Shown in pieces: positions 52,421 through 61,128 of a stretch of DNA of 64,000 nucleotides (within the stretch, counting starts at the first letter, position 1; the number at the start of each line of letters is the position of its first letter). The notes below the pieces were generated by a model. It was given only the letters and a program-made list of their open reading frames with translations, was not told the DNA's origin and made no database searches. The stretch lies in NCBI GenBank assembly GCA_903849645.1, contig CAINJJ010000009.1:124001-188000 (forward strand), given 5' to 3'. The DNA comes from an uncultured Acidobacteriaceae bacterium (lineage in GTDB: Bacteria; Acidobacteriota; Terriglobia; Terriglobales; Acidobacteriaceae). A program made the position numbers and the translations under genes.

Positions 52421-54871
52421 GTGAGCGTGATGAAAAATGCTGATACCGTTCTCGTGCTTTGCGCCGCGGCCGCGATTGCGTCTGCCGGAATGGCCCTCGC
52501 GTTCCCATTTTTCGGTCCCGACGCAGGCCGGGTGCGGGCCGGACAAAAGCCGCTCGCCGCGGTGACCATTGACTACCCCTCCAACGGATCCGTCTTTCCG
52601 CCCGATATTGCCCCCCCGACGATCCTCTGGCGGGATGGGGCCGAGAAGGCTGACCGATGGAAGATCGAGGTTCACTTTGCAGACGGCGGGCCTGCACTTC
52701 AATTTGACACGGCTGGGGAGCGGTTGCAGGTGGGCAAGATCGACCCGCGCTGCATCTCGGAAAACAACGAACCTCCGCGGCTGACGGATGAGCAGGCTGA
52801 AGGGCATAGCTGGACTCCCGGTGAGGCGGACTGGGCGGCGATCAAGCGGCGCAGTGTGAGCGGCCCTGCCCGAATGATGATCGAGGGGCAGAGCCCGTCA
52901 GAGCCGGGGACTCAGCTTTCGCGAGGTGAAGTAACGATCCAGACATCGAAAGACCCGGTGGGTGCGCCCATCTTTTATCGCGATGTGCCCCTGATGCCTT
53001 CGGCCACAGAGAAGGGCGTGATCAAGCCGCTGGCGCAGATTGCGATTCCGCTGATCCAGTGGCGGCTGAAGAGCGTGGGGGAGGCGGGGAGCCGCGTGGT
53101 GCTGGAAGGCATGCACACCTGCGCGAATTGTCATTCCTTCTCAGGCGACGGGAAGACGCTGGGCATTGACATGGACGGGCCGCAGAACGACAAGGGGCTG
53201 TATGCGGTTGTTTCGCTCAAGCCGGAGACGGTGGTGCGGAGCCAGGACATGGTGAATTGGAACCCCACGGAGGACAAGCAGTTCGCCTTCAACCGCGTGG
53301 GGTTCATGTCGCAGGTTTCGCCGGACGGCAAGCGGGTGCTGACGATGCTGACCAGCACGGAGCGGGGGCCGGAGAACAACTACTACGTCGCCAACTTCAA
53401 GGACTACCGGTTTCTGCAGGTGTTCTACCCTACGCGCGGGATTCTGGTCTGGTATGACCGGAGCACGGGCCAGCGGCATCCGTTGACGGGGGCCGATGAT
53501 CCCGAGTACGTCCAAACCAACGGCGTGTGGAGCCCGGACGGCAAGTGGATTGTCTTCGCGCGGGCCAGGGCGCGCAACCCCTATCCCGCGGACGGGAGGA
53601 TGGCGACGCACGCAAACGATCCGAACGAGATCCCGATCCAGTATGACCTCTACCGGGTTCCCTTCAACGAAGGCCGCGGGGGGAAGGCGGAGCCCATCGA
53701 AGGGGCTTCAGGGAACGGAATGAGCAACTCGTTTCCCAAGGTTTCGCCGGATGGCAAGTGGATTGTATTTGTAGAGGCGAAGAACGGCGAGGTGATGCGC
53801 CCGGACAGCCAGCTCTATATTGTTCCGGCGGAGGGTGGGAAGGCGCGGCGGATGAATGCCAACATGACGCCGATGAACTCGTGGCACAGTTGGTCGCCCA
53901 ATGGACGCTGGCTGGTGTTTTCTTCCAAGAGCCGCGGACCTTATACAAAGATGTACCTGACGCACATCGATGAGTCAGGCAAGGACAGCCCGGCCATCCT
54001 GATTGAGAACGCCACTGCGGCCAACAGGGCGGTGAACTTGCCGGAGTTTGTGAATATCCCGGCCGATGGGTTGAAGAAGATCTCGACCCCGGCAGTGGAG
54101 ATGTATGGCCAGTTTGATCATGCGGTCGAGCTGGCGGACAAGGGCGACGATGCGGGGGCTCTTGAAGCATGGCAGGCGCTGAAGGATGCGAACCCCGAGG
54201 ACGCACGCATTCGCAACAACCTGGGATCAGCTTTGACGCGCGCCGGGCAGGCGCAGGCGGCGATCGCTGAGTTTGAGTCGGCGCTCGAGCTGAATCCTCA
54301 ATACAATCTGGTTCATGCAAACCTGGCCAGCGCCCTTGCCTTGGCCGGGAAGGGTGACGAAGCGCTGAGGGAGTACCAAAAGTCGCTCGAAGCCTACCCG
54401 GAGAGCGCGGATCTGCACAACCGGTTTGGGGTGGAGCTGCGGGAGTTGGGCCACGTGGATCTGGCGCGCGGGGAGTTTGCCAGGGCGGTCGAGCTTGACC
54501 CCAAACTGGCCGGGGCGCACAACAATCTGGGACTGGCATTGCTGGGCGATGGGCATGCCAGCGCGGGCCCGGCCGAGGCGGAGTTCAAGGCAGCCCTCGC
54601 GCTGGATCCTGGGAACGCCCAGGCAGCCAATAATCTGGGCACGCTTTATGGCATGGAAGGCAGGGACAAGGCGGCAGAGGAGGAGTTTCGTGCGGCCCTG
54701 GCGTTGGACCCAAAGCTCACCAAAGCGATGGTGAATCTGGGTGCGACTCTGGCGAGCGAGTCGCGATTTGCCGAGGCAGAGAGCGAGTTGAACCGGGCTC
54801 TTGCGTTGGAGCCGGAGAACAAGGATGCGCTGCAATTGAAGGCAATGATCAAGGCGAATGGCGGGCATTGA
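52421..54871 (+). CDS. PD40 beta-propeller, CxxCH and TPR multidomain protein
   Basis: 816 residues from GTG 52421 (ATG 52430 alternative). A membrane-anchor or signal segment (VLVLCAAAAIASAGMALAF) is followed by a beta-domain, then GMHTCANCHSFSGDGKTLGID with a CxxCH haem-attachment-like motif. TolB/PD40-type propeller blades follow, each with SPDGKWIVF-like text (SPDGKRVLT, WSPDGKWIVFARA, VSPDGKWIVFVEA, WSPNGRWLVFSSK). From about residue 565 there are at least six TPRs (PEDARIRNNLGSALTRAGQAQAAIAEFESALELNPQ and so on). Probably periplasmic. The role is unknown. Confidence 0.85.
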   Translation: MSVMKNADTVLVLCAAAAIASAGMALAFPFFGPDAGRVRAGQKPLAAVTIDYPSNGSVFPPDIAPPTILWRDGAEKADRWKIEVHFADGGPALQFDTAGERLQVGKIDPRCISENNEPPRLTDEQAEGHSWTPGEADWAAIKRRSVSGPARMMIEGQSPSEPGTQLSRGEVTIQTSKDPVGAPIFYRDVPLMPSATEKGVIKPLAQIAIPLIQWRLKSVGEAGSRVVLEGMHTCANCHSFSGDGKTLGIDMDGPQNDKGLYAVVSLKPETVVRSQDMVNWNPTEDKQFAFNRVGFMSQVSPDGKRVLTMLTSTERGPENNYYVANFKDYRFLQVFYPTRGILVWYDRSTGQRHPLTGADDPEYVQTNGVWSPDGKWIVFARARARNPYPADGRMATHANDPNEIPIQYDLYRVPFNEGRGGKAEPIEGASGNGMSNSFPKVSPDGKWIVFVEAKNGEVMRPDSQLYIVPAEGGKARRMNANMTPMNSWHSWSPNGRWLVFSSKSRGPYTKMYLTHIDESGKDSPAILIENATAANRAVNLPEFVNIPADGLKKISTPAVEMYGQFDHAVELADKGDDAGALEAWQALKDANPEDARIRNNLGSALTRAGQAQAAIAEFESALELNPQYNLVHANLASALALAGKGDEALREYQKSLEAYPESADLHNRFGVELRELGHVDLARGEFARAVELDPKLAGAHNNLGLALLGDGHASAGPAEAEFKAALALDPGNAQAANNLGTLYGMEGRDKAAEEEFRAALALDPKLTKAMVNLGATLASESRFAEAESELNRALALEPENKDALQLKAMIKANGGH

Positions 54872-55098
54872 GTCGAGGCTCGAAGCGATGCGCCCAGGCA
54901 ATCCGCGAATTGTAAAATATCCTATGGAAGTGTTAGATTTTGAAGAAATTAGTTCGCTTTCTAATGATTCCGTGCTGCAAGGCATGGACGGCAGGGACGT
55001 GGAGAGTTAGCGGGTCAAGCGCGAAGCCTGGCAACTGATGTCGCCATAGAAAGCCGCAATTGGACCTGGTGTTTTTAGAACAGAAAGGAAAAAACGAA

Positions 55099-56190
55099 TT
55101 GTCTGACCCCGTGGATGACCAAAAAGCAAGACGTGTGAAGCCGCGGGGAGCGGAGCCGGATGCGCATCGCAAACCGACAATGACCGATGTGGCCCGGCTT
55201 GCGGGTGTGGGGACCATGACGGTGTCGCGGGTGCTGAGCGGGACTGTGCCAGTGTCTGAGGCAGCTGCCCAGCGGGTGATGACGGCTATCCAGCAACTGA
55301 GCTACAAGCCGAACGAGCTGGCGCGGGCATTTCGCGGACAGCGGAGCCGCACAATCGGTCTGATCATTCCCTACCTCTACGATCCCTTTTTTGCAAATTG
55401 CGCCCACGCCGTCACCACCGTGGCCAAGGACAAAGGCTACTCCGTCATCATTACAACGTCGGACGAAGACCCGGAGACGGAGTTTGCCGAGGCCGAGCAG
55501 ATGCTGCGGCGGCACGTGGACGGGCTGGTGGTCATCCCTTCCAAGTTCCGGCAAACCCGGCTCACTCGGGCGCTGTTTGGCAGAACGCCGGTCGTGGTGT
55601 TCGACAGGCCGGTGGCGGACGAGCCCTTTGACATGGTGCTGGTGCAGAACACGGCCGGCGCGCACAAGATGGTGCAGCACCTGATCGAACACGGACACAG
55701 TCGAGTTGCGTTCATGGGCCTCAGCAGGAGCCTGTTCACCATCAATGCCCGGTTTCTCGGATATCGCAAGGCGGTCCAGGAAGCGGGCTTGAAAGAGGAC
55801 GCCTTTTTTGGATGCCAGTCCATCGAGGAGACTCTGAAGGCTCTCGAGGAGCGATTGAGCGGGCCGAACAGGCCGACGGCGATCTTTGCCTCGAATACGC
55901 TGGCGACGCGCTATGTACTGAGCGCGCTGGTGCACCTGGGTGTGAAGATTCCGGCAGATGTGGCGTTTGCGGGTTTTGACGACTTCGAGATGGCGGAGTT
56001 TACATCGCCCGCCTTGACGGTGGTGCGGCAGCCGGCGCAGGAGATGGGCCGGGTGGCGACGAATCTGCTGTTTGACCGGATTGAGCGGGGGGAGATTCCA
56101 GAGACGGGAAACAGGATTGTGCTCCCGGTGGAGATTGTGCTGCGGCGGTCGTGCGGATGCAAGCACAGGACCGCGGTTGTGAATCGATAG
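55099..56190 (+). CDS. LacI-family transcriptional regulator
   Basis: 363 residues from TTG 55099 (AAAGGA 9-14 nt upstream); TTG 55060 is an alternative. The HTH lies at KPTMTDVARLAGVGTMTVSRVLSG, the hinge at YKPNELARAFRGQRSRTIGLIIP, and the periplasmic-binding-protein-like sensor fills the rest (VVFDRPVADEPFDMVLVQN, FMGLSRSLFTINARFLGYRKAV, FAGFDDFEMAEFTSPALTVVRQP). It ends with an unusual SCGCKHR tail. It likely represses the neighbouring secreted protein, receptor and kinase genes through the TGRKANCGYTATCA sites and releases on binding a sugar. Confidence 0.92.
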   Translation: MSDPVDDQKARRVKPRGAEPDAHRKPTMTDVARLAGVGTMTVSRVLSGTVPVSEAAAQRVMTAIQQLSYKPNELARAFRGQRSRTIGLIIPYLYDPFFANCAHAVTTVAKDKGYSVIITTSDEDPETEFAEAEQMLRRHVDGLVVIPSKFRQTRLTRALFGRTPVVVFDRPVADEPFDMVLVQNTAGAHKMVQHLIEHGHSRVAFMGLSRSLFTINARFLGYRKAVQEAGLKEDAFFGCQSIEETLKALEERLSGPNRPTAIFASNTLATRYVLSALVHLGVKIPADVAFAGFDDFEMAEFTSPALTVVRQPAQEMGRVATNLLFDRIERGEIPETGNRIVLPVEIVLRRSCGCKHRTAVVNR

Positions 56191-56220
56191 TGAGATGCTG
56201 ATTTGACCGCTACAAGCAAG

Positions 56221-56256
56221 AGAGGGCGGAGACCATTCGGTCTCCGCCCTCTTTTG
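56221..56256. terminator. Bidirectional terminator between lacI-type gene and receptor gene
   Basis: AGAGGGCGGAGACC (56221-56234), loop ATTC, GGTCTCCGCCCTCT (56239-56252), then TTTT. A perfect 14-bp stem between convergent genes. Confidence 0.92.
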
Positions 56257-56267
56257 TGCTTTTGTTG

Positions 56268-59200
56268 TTAGAAGACAAACTTGGCTGCGAACTGAATTCT
56301 GCGGGCGGTGCCCGAGAAGTTCTGAATCACGCCGAAGTTGCCGCTTCCGACTCCGTTTCCGGGGCCGCCCAGGCTGGCATGGTTGAAAGCGTTGAACATC
56401 TCCATGCGGGTTTGGACGTTGAAGCGATCGTCGTGCCCGAAGCGGGTGTTCTTGGCGATTTGCAGGTCCAGGTTCTGGTAGTTGGGCTGGTTCACGCCCA
56501 TGGTGCGGGGCGCGTTGCCGATCTCATACGAGAGCGGCACGGAATAGACGTTGGGGTTGAACCACAGCTTGGCGGACTTGCTGGGCAGCTTGGGGCTGGT
56601 GCCGCTCCAGTCGGGGCGCTGGCCCAGACCGCCGTAGGTTGACTGCGTGGTGCCGTTGTTGACGCCGCCGATGACGACCGGTGTGCCGGCGCTGAAGTTT
56701 TCAATACCGGAGAACTGCCATCCGCCCACGATCTTGCTGACGGCCATGTTGCCGGTGTTGAGGAACTTCCCGCCCTGTCCCAGAGGCAGCTCATAGACGA
56801 AGCTGGCCGCATGGTCCCAGAGAACGTTCTGCGCGCCCAGGCCCCACTCGGCCTTGGGGTTGTATTGGTCGGCGTACGTGCCTGAGGTCGGTCCAAGGTA
56901 CCCGACTGGCGATGCGCCGTTGTCGAATTCCCTGCCGTAGGTGAAGGAGTAGGTGAAGCTGAGGCCCTTGGAAGCTGCCTTCTGAGCACTGAAGGTGTAG
57001 CCGTTGTAGGCCGAGTTGGAGTCGGGTTTGCGGAAGGTGCTGATGCCGTTGTATTGCGGATAGCGGTGCAGCAACTGCCCCTTGCTGACCGTGCTGCCGC
57101 TCAGCGAGAGTCCAGGAACAAAGAACGGGCTTCCGGGTCCGATGGCTGTCTGGAAGGGGTTGGCGACCTGGTCATTCAGCTTGCACTGGGCGGTGGTAGC
57201 GCCGACCGTGCAGCCGTTGGCGATCAGGGTGTTGGTGGTGAGCTGGTCGATGGGCAGACCGGGGTCGCCGTTGACCAGGAAGAGACCGCGGTTGCCGAGG
57301 TAGCCAACCTCCGCCTTCATTCCCCATGGCAGGGTGAACTGGGCGTTCAGGTTCCACTGGATCGAGTAGGGGTTGCGGTAGCTGTCAAAGTAGGCTGTCG
57401 AGACGCCGTTGCCAATGTCGATGCCCTGGGTGCAGGCAGCGCTCGAGAGGCAGGTGGATGAGGTGGCTTGCGCGCTGGCGTAGCCGGTGGGGAACGGGTT
57501 TGCAGCCGTGGTGCCTGCGAGCAGCGGGTCAGGGCTATAAAGCGTGGCCACTGGCAACGACTGCTGGTTATTGAAGCTGGAGTGATAATCGGATTCAACC
57601 GCGAAGCCGTCGTCGCCCGAGCCGCCGGAGGTGCCGGAAGCCTGGAGAGCCGAGGGCTGGTAGACGATGCCAATGCCGGCACGGACTACGATCTTGTTCA
57701 CGGGGTTGTAGGCGAGTCCGAAGCGCGGCCCAAAGTCGTTCCTCTGCACCGGTCCCTGATGACGCCCATATCTTGCGCCCGCTGCGCCCACGATTGTCAT
57801 CGCGCCATGCAGATTGCCGCAGGCGGGGCAGTTCTCCTTGTTCTCTGACACCACGCCGGAGATCAGGCCTGCGGAAACCGATCCCTGGAGCGGCGAGGGG
57901 GCAGTCGGATCCCAGAAGACCATCTGGTTCTTCTCTTCCTGGCGAGGCACTTCCCAGTCATAGCGCAGACCGATGTTGAGGGTCAGCTTGGGAGTAACCT
58001 TCCAGTCGTCCTGGGCGTAGAAAGCCCAGTACTGGCTGCTGGTGATGTACTTCGGGTCGTTGGTGATACGACCGCTCGAGGGCAGGCCCAGGAGCAGCGA
58101 TGCGAGCGAGTAGCCCGTGGGGCTGGCCGTGTTTCCGTCGTTGGTCGCGGGGAATTGCCGCGTCCAGGAGTCGTCGGAATAAAAGTCGCCTGACGGGTAG
58201 GTGTACTGGTAGAAGTTGAGGCGCAACTGACGGAACTCGCCGCCAACCTTGAACGTGTGGCCGCCCGCAAGCTTCACGAGGCTTCCATTGATCGACTGGG
58301 CGAGCGGGTCTTCCTGGAGGCCTTCATAGCCCAGAGGGCCAAGGTCCGTGAAGTAGCCGTTGTTGGATCCGCCGAAGCCGAAGTGGGGGAAGATCTCGAG
58401 CTGTTTGGAGGCCTGGGCTACAAAGTTCGAGTCGAAGCCAAGCTTTCCAGGGTTGAAGGTGCCGCCGGCCGGAACACGGTTCGATTCCTGCCGCGAATAA
58501 CCATACCGGAACTCGCCCAGCAGCTTGGGGCTGAAGGTCACGGTGTTGTTGAACGAGCCGCTGTAAGTCCAGCTGTGGCCGTTGCCGCCGTAGCCGCCGT
58601 TGGAGGCCGCATTGTTGAAGTCGTTGAAGGTGCTGTACTTGCTGTTGTCCATCGAGTAGCGCAGGAAGGCGTGCCATTTGGGGGTCACATCCACGTCTTC
58701 GCGGGAGTCGAAGTGCCAGTCGGTGCCGGGTACAGAACCCGCCTTGCTGTAGTTGTTTTCGTAGGCTTGCTTCCCTGAAAGATTCGCTCCGGGGAAGAAC
58801 TTGAGGGCTGCTTGAGCCACCGGCGAAAGGCGGCTGGCGGGCAGCACGTTGTACTGTCCATTCACAACGAAAGGCTGACGGGTGTAGACGCCGGTCGTTG
58901 GGTCCTGGGCCACGGTGTCCGGATCGTAGAGCACCGGCTTGGTCGAACCGAAGAGGCTGGTGAAGTCGCCATTGGTAAAGTCGGCGGACGGAACCTTGTC
59001 CGTGGCAACCGTACCCGACGACTGGCTCGTGTACTGGTAGTCAAAGAAGAAGAACGCGCGGTTCTTGATGATGGGACCGCTGACCGTTCCACCCGACTGG
59101 TACTGGTGAGAGGCAGCATTCGCTGAACGCTTGTTGCCGATGCCGGCAAACCCTGCGGCGTTGACGCCGGAGTTCTGCAGGAACTCGAAGTAGGTGCCGT

Positions 59201-59936
59201 GCCACGCGTTGCCGCCGCTCTTGGTCACCAGGCTTTCGGTGCCGCCGGAGAAGCGTCCGTTTTCGGCCGGCAGAACGTTGGTCTGGACGTTCATTTCCTG
59301 CACCGAGTCCTCGACCGGCTGGTAGGTGCTGATGTTGTTGCCGATGTTGTTCTCTGGCGTGATGTTGGTCATGCCGTCGATCAACTGCTCGTTGTTGCCG
59401 TTGCGGCTGCCGCCGATGTGAGGCGTCGATGCGCCACCAACGTTGTTGACGCCCGCCACGAGAAAGGCGAAGTTGAAGGGATTGCGTCCCTGGTCGGGCA
59501 ATTGAAGGATGGTCTCGGTCTGGATTGTCTGTCCCAGGCTCGAAGTCTCTGTGTCGAGGGTCTGCACATCCTGGGCACTGACTTCCACAACCTGAGTGAC
59601 GGCGCCCACCTCGAGGGTGAAATTGACGGGGCGGGTCTCGGTGACCTGCACAAGCACGTTGTTCGCCTTGGCGGCCTTGAAGCCTGGCGCCTCGGCGGAG
59701 ATGTTGTAGACGCCCGGCTCAACAAACACAAACGTAAAGCGCCCGGCGGTGTCGGTCTTCGCCTTGTGCTCTTCATTTGTGGTCGTCCGGACGATCGTGA
59801 TGGAAGCACCCTGAACCGCAGCGCCAGTCTTGTCAGTCACCACCCCCTGGATGGTGCCTGTCGGTGTCTGCGCCATGGCGAAGACACCGAGACAGGCGAT
59901 AGCGATCAGGCAGATAAACCAGCGAGAGAATTTCAT
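56268..59936 (-). CDS. Oar-like TonB-dependent receptor with carboxypeptidase-regulatory domain
   Basis: 1222 residues, intact. Signal peptide (WFICLIAIACLGVFAMAQ), carboxypeptidase-regulatory-like domain (about 24-110, GTIQGVVTDKTGAAVQGASITI ... GRFTFVFVEPGVYNISAEAPGFKAA), plug (LGQTIQTETILQLPDQGRNPFNFAFLVAGV ... SGGTESLVTKSGGNAWHGTYFEFL) and a large barrel ending RRIQFAAKFVF with the terminal aromatic. AGGAGG precedes the ATG. It probably imports an oligosaccharide. Two LacI-type operators lie just after its predicted transcription start, and a sugar kinase is encoded divergently. Confidence 0.93.
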   Translation of the reverse strand: MKFSRWFICLIAIACLGVFAMAQTPTGTIQGVVTDKTGAAVQGASITIVRTTTNEEHKAKTDTAGRFTFVFVEPGVYNISAEAPGFKAAKANNVLVQVTETRPVNFTLEVGAVTQVVEVSAQDVQTLDTETSSLGQTIQTETILQLPDQGRNPFNFAFLVAGVNNVGGASTPHIGGSRNGNNEQLIDGMTNITPENNIGNNISTYQPVEDSVQEMNVQTNVLPAENGRFSGGTESLVTKSGGNAWHGTYFEFLQNSGVNAAGFAGIGNKRSANAASHQYQSGGTVSGPIIKNRAFFFFDYQYTSQSSGTVATDKVPSADFTNGDFTSLFGSTKPVLYDPDTVAQDPTTGVYTRQPFVVNGQYNVLPASRLSPVAQAALKFFPGANLSGKQAYENNYSKAGSVPGTDWHFDSREDVDVTPKWHAFLRYSMDNSKYSTFNDFNNAASNGGYGGNGHSWTYSGSFNNTVTFSPKLLGEFRYGYSRQESNRVPAGGTFNPGKLGFDSNFVAQASKQLEIFPHFGFGGSNNGYFTDLGPLGYEGLQEDPLAQSINGSLVKLAGGHTFKVGGEFRQLRLNFYQYTYPSGDFYSDDSWTRQFPATNDGNTASPTGYSLASLLLGLPSSGRITNDPKYITSSQYWAFYAQDDWKVTPKLTLNIGLRYDWEVPRQEEKNQMVFWDPTAPSPLQGSVSAGLISGVVSENKENCPACGNLHGAMTIVGAAGARYGRHQGPVQRNDFGPRFGLAYNPVNKIVVRAGIGIVYQPSALQASGTSGGSGDDGFAVESDYHSSFNNQQSLPVATLYSPDPLLAGTTAANPFPTGYASAQATSSTCLSSAACTQGIDIGNGVSTAYFDSYRNPYSIQWNLNAQFTLPWGMKAEVGYLGNRGLFLVNGDPGLPIDQLTTNTLIANGCTVGATTAQCKLNDQVANPFQTAIGPGSPFFVPGLSLSGSTVSKGQLLHRYPQYNGISTFRKPDSNSAYNGYTFSAQKAASKGLSFTYSFTYGREFDNGASPVGYLGPTSGTYADQYNPKAEWGLGAQNVLWDHAASFVYELPLGQGGKFLNTGNMAVSKIVGGWQFSGIENFSAGTPVVIGGVNNGTTQSTYGGLGQRPDWSGTSPKLPSKSAKLWFNPNVYSVPLSYEIGNAPRTMGVNQPNYQNLDLQIAKNTRFGHDDRFNVQTRMEMFNAFNHASLGGPGNGVGSGNFGVIQNFSGTARRIQFAAKFVF

Positions 59937-60048
59937 GCTGCCTCCTGAATTGCCGCTCTTTTTTGCCGTCTGGCATGAACTTTTGAAGGGAAGTCAGAAG
60001 AGGAGCGGACGAGCCGCGCCAGGGCCTTCTTCCCGGACATGCGCAGTG

Positions 60049-60062
60049 GGACCGTTATCAGT
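60049..60062. promoter_or_regulatory. LacI-family-type operator O2
   Basis: TGGGACCGTTATCA, centre CG at 60055-60056 region, about 30-43 nt downstream of the predicted receptor transcription start (minus strand). Confidence 0.6.
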
Positions 60063-60073
60063 AGAGCGTTTTC

Positions 60074-60087
60074 TGATAACGATACCA
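60074..60087. promoter_or_regulatory. LacI-family-type operator O3
   Basis: TGATAACGATACCA (reverse complement TGGTATCGTTATCA), about +5 to +18 from the predicted receptor start. With O2 it forms the inverted pair CGTTATCAG ... CTGATAACG (60053-60081). Confidence 0.65.
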
Positions 60088-60098
60088 GCGACCCCGAA

Positions 60099-60128
60099 TA
60101 AATACCGCGCTCCATATAGCCCTGTCAA
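60099..60128 (-). promoter_or_regulatory. Promoter of the receptor gene
   Basis: Minus strand TTGACA (60123-60128), 18-bp spacer, TATTTA (60099-60104); start expected near 60092. Confidence 0.55.
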
Positions 60129-60178
60129 GGATTATTTTTTGCCAGCTATTCCAACTGGCCGGGAGCTTGTGCTACAAC

Positions 60179-60192
60179 TGGGAACGCTATCA
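60179..60192. promoter_or_regulatory. LacI-family-type operator O4
   Basis: TGGGAACGCTATCA, ending 14 nt before the ROK kinase ATG and directly after a TACAAC -10-like hexamer (60173-60178). Confidence 0.6.
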
Positions 60193-60206
60193 TTCGTGAG
60201 GTGGCC

Positions 60207-61121
60207 ATGATTCCCATTTCGCAAGAATCCGTTCTCGCATTTGATGTAGGCGGCAGTCATGTCTCCGCCGCGGTCTGCTTTGAAGACGGCTTCCGTCTCG
60301 GACCCGAGATCAGCGAGGAGTACCCCGCCGAGCAGTCAACTGAGGCATTTGTTGACCTGGTCATCCGCCTCGGCGACCGGGCCCGCGCGGGGATGGAAGG
60401 GGTAGGCGGCGCAGTGCTGGCGTTCCCCGGCCCTTTTGACTTTGATGCCGGGATCAGCCGGATGCAACACAAGCTGCCCTATCTTTTTGGCAAGGATTTG
60501 CGGGGTTTGCTGGCCGGGAGATTTCAATGGCGAGGCGAGCAGGTTCGATTTCTGCATGATGCAGGTGCTTTTCTATTGGGCGAAGTTGGCGCGGGCGCGG
60601 CCCGGCGGGCGGCGCGGGCGGCGGTCATCACACTCGGAACGGGGATCGGCTCCGCCTTTGCGATTGACGGTCACCTGGTGTTTGAAGGGGCAGGGGTCCC
60701 GCCCGGCGGGGAGATTTGGAATCTGCCGTTTGAAGGCGGAATCGTCGAGGACTCGGTCTCTTCGCGGGCGATCAGGAAGTCCTATGAGAGGCTGACCGGG
60801 AAACAGCGCGAGGTGGCGGCCCTGGCAGCCGTTGCTGCGACCGATGCCTCGGCACGGGAGGCATTTGCCGCGTTCGGCAGGCACCTGGGACTCGCCCTGC
60901 GACGCAATCTGGCGGAGTTTGCCCCGGCAGTGGTGGTGCTGGGAGGGGGGATCGCCCGCTCGGCGCCGCTTTTCATGGACGCAGCGGCACGAGAGGTGGA
61001 AGGGCTTGGGCTGGAGTTGCGCGTTTCTGAACTCATGGGCCATGCGCCGCTGGTAGGAGCAGGCGTTGCGTGGTTCAATGGGGACAAGGTCGCGAGTTCC
61101 CGCGGAAATCCCGGCCAATAG
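60207..61121 (+). CDS. ROK-family sugar kinase lacking the zinc motif
   Basis: 304 residues from ATG 60207 (GAGG upstream; GTG 60201 alternative). The actin-like ATPase fold is indicated by VLAFDVGGSHVSAAVC (phosphate loop), FLHDAGAFLLGEVGAGAARRA, VITLGTGIGSAFAIDGHLVFE and VVVLGGGIARSAPLF. In the ROK signature region the sequence reads PPGGEIWNLPFEGGIVEDSVS, so the usual GH and Cys-x-Cys zinc ligands are absent. It probably phosphorylates the imported sugar in the cytoplasm. Operator O4 lies just upstream. Confidence 0.87.
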   Translation: MIPISQESVLAFDVGGSHVSAAVCFEDGFRLGPEISEEYPAEQSTEAFVDLVIRLGDRARAGMEGVGGAVLAFPGPFDFDAGISRMQHKLPYLFGKDLRGLLAGRFQWRGEQVRFLHDAGAFLLGEVGAGAARRAARAAVITLGTGIGSAFAIDGHLVFEGAGVPPGGEIWNLPFEGGIVEDSVSSRAIRKSYERLTGKQREVAALAAVAATDASAREAFAAFGRHLGLALRRNLAEFAPAVVVLGGGIARSAPLFMDAAAREVEGLGLELRVSELMGHAPLVGAGVAWFNGDKVASSRGNPGQ

Positions 61122-61128
61122 GAAGCCC

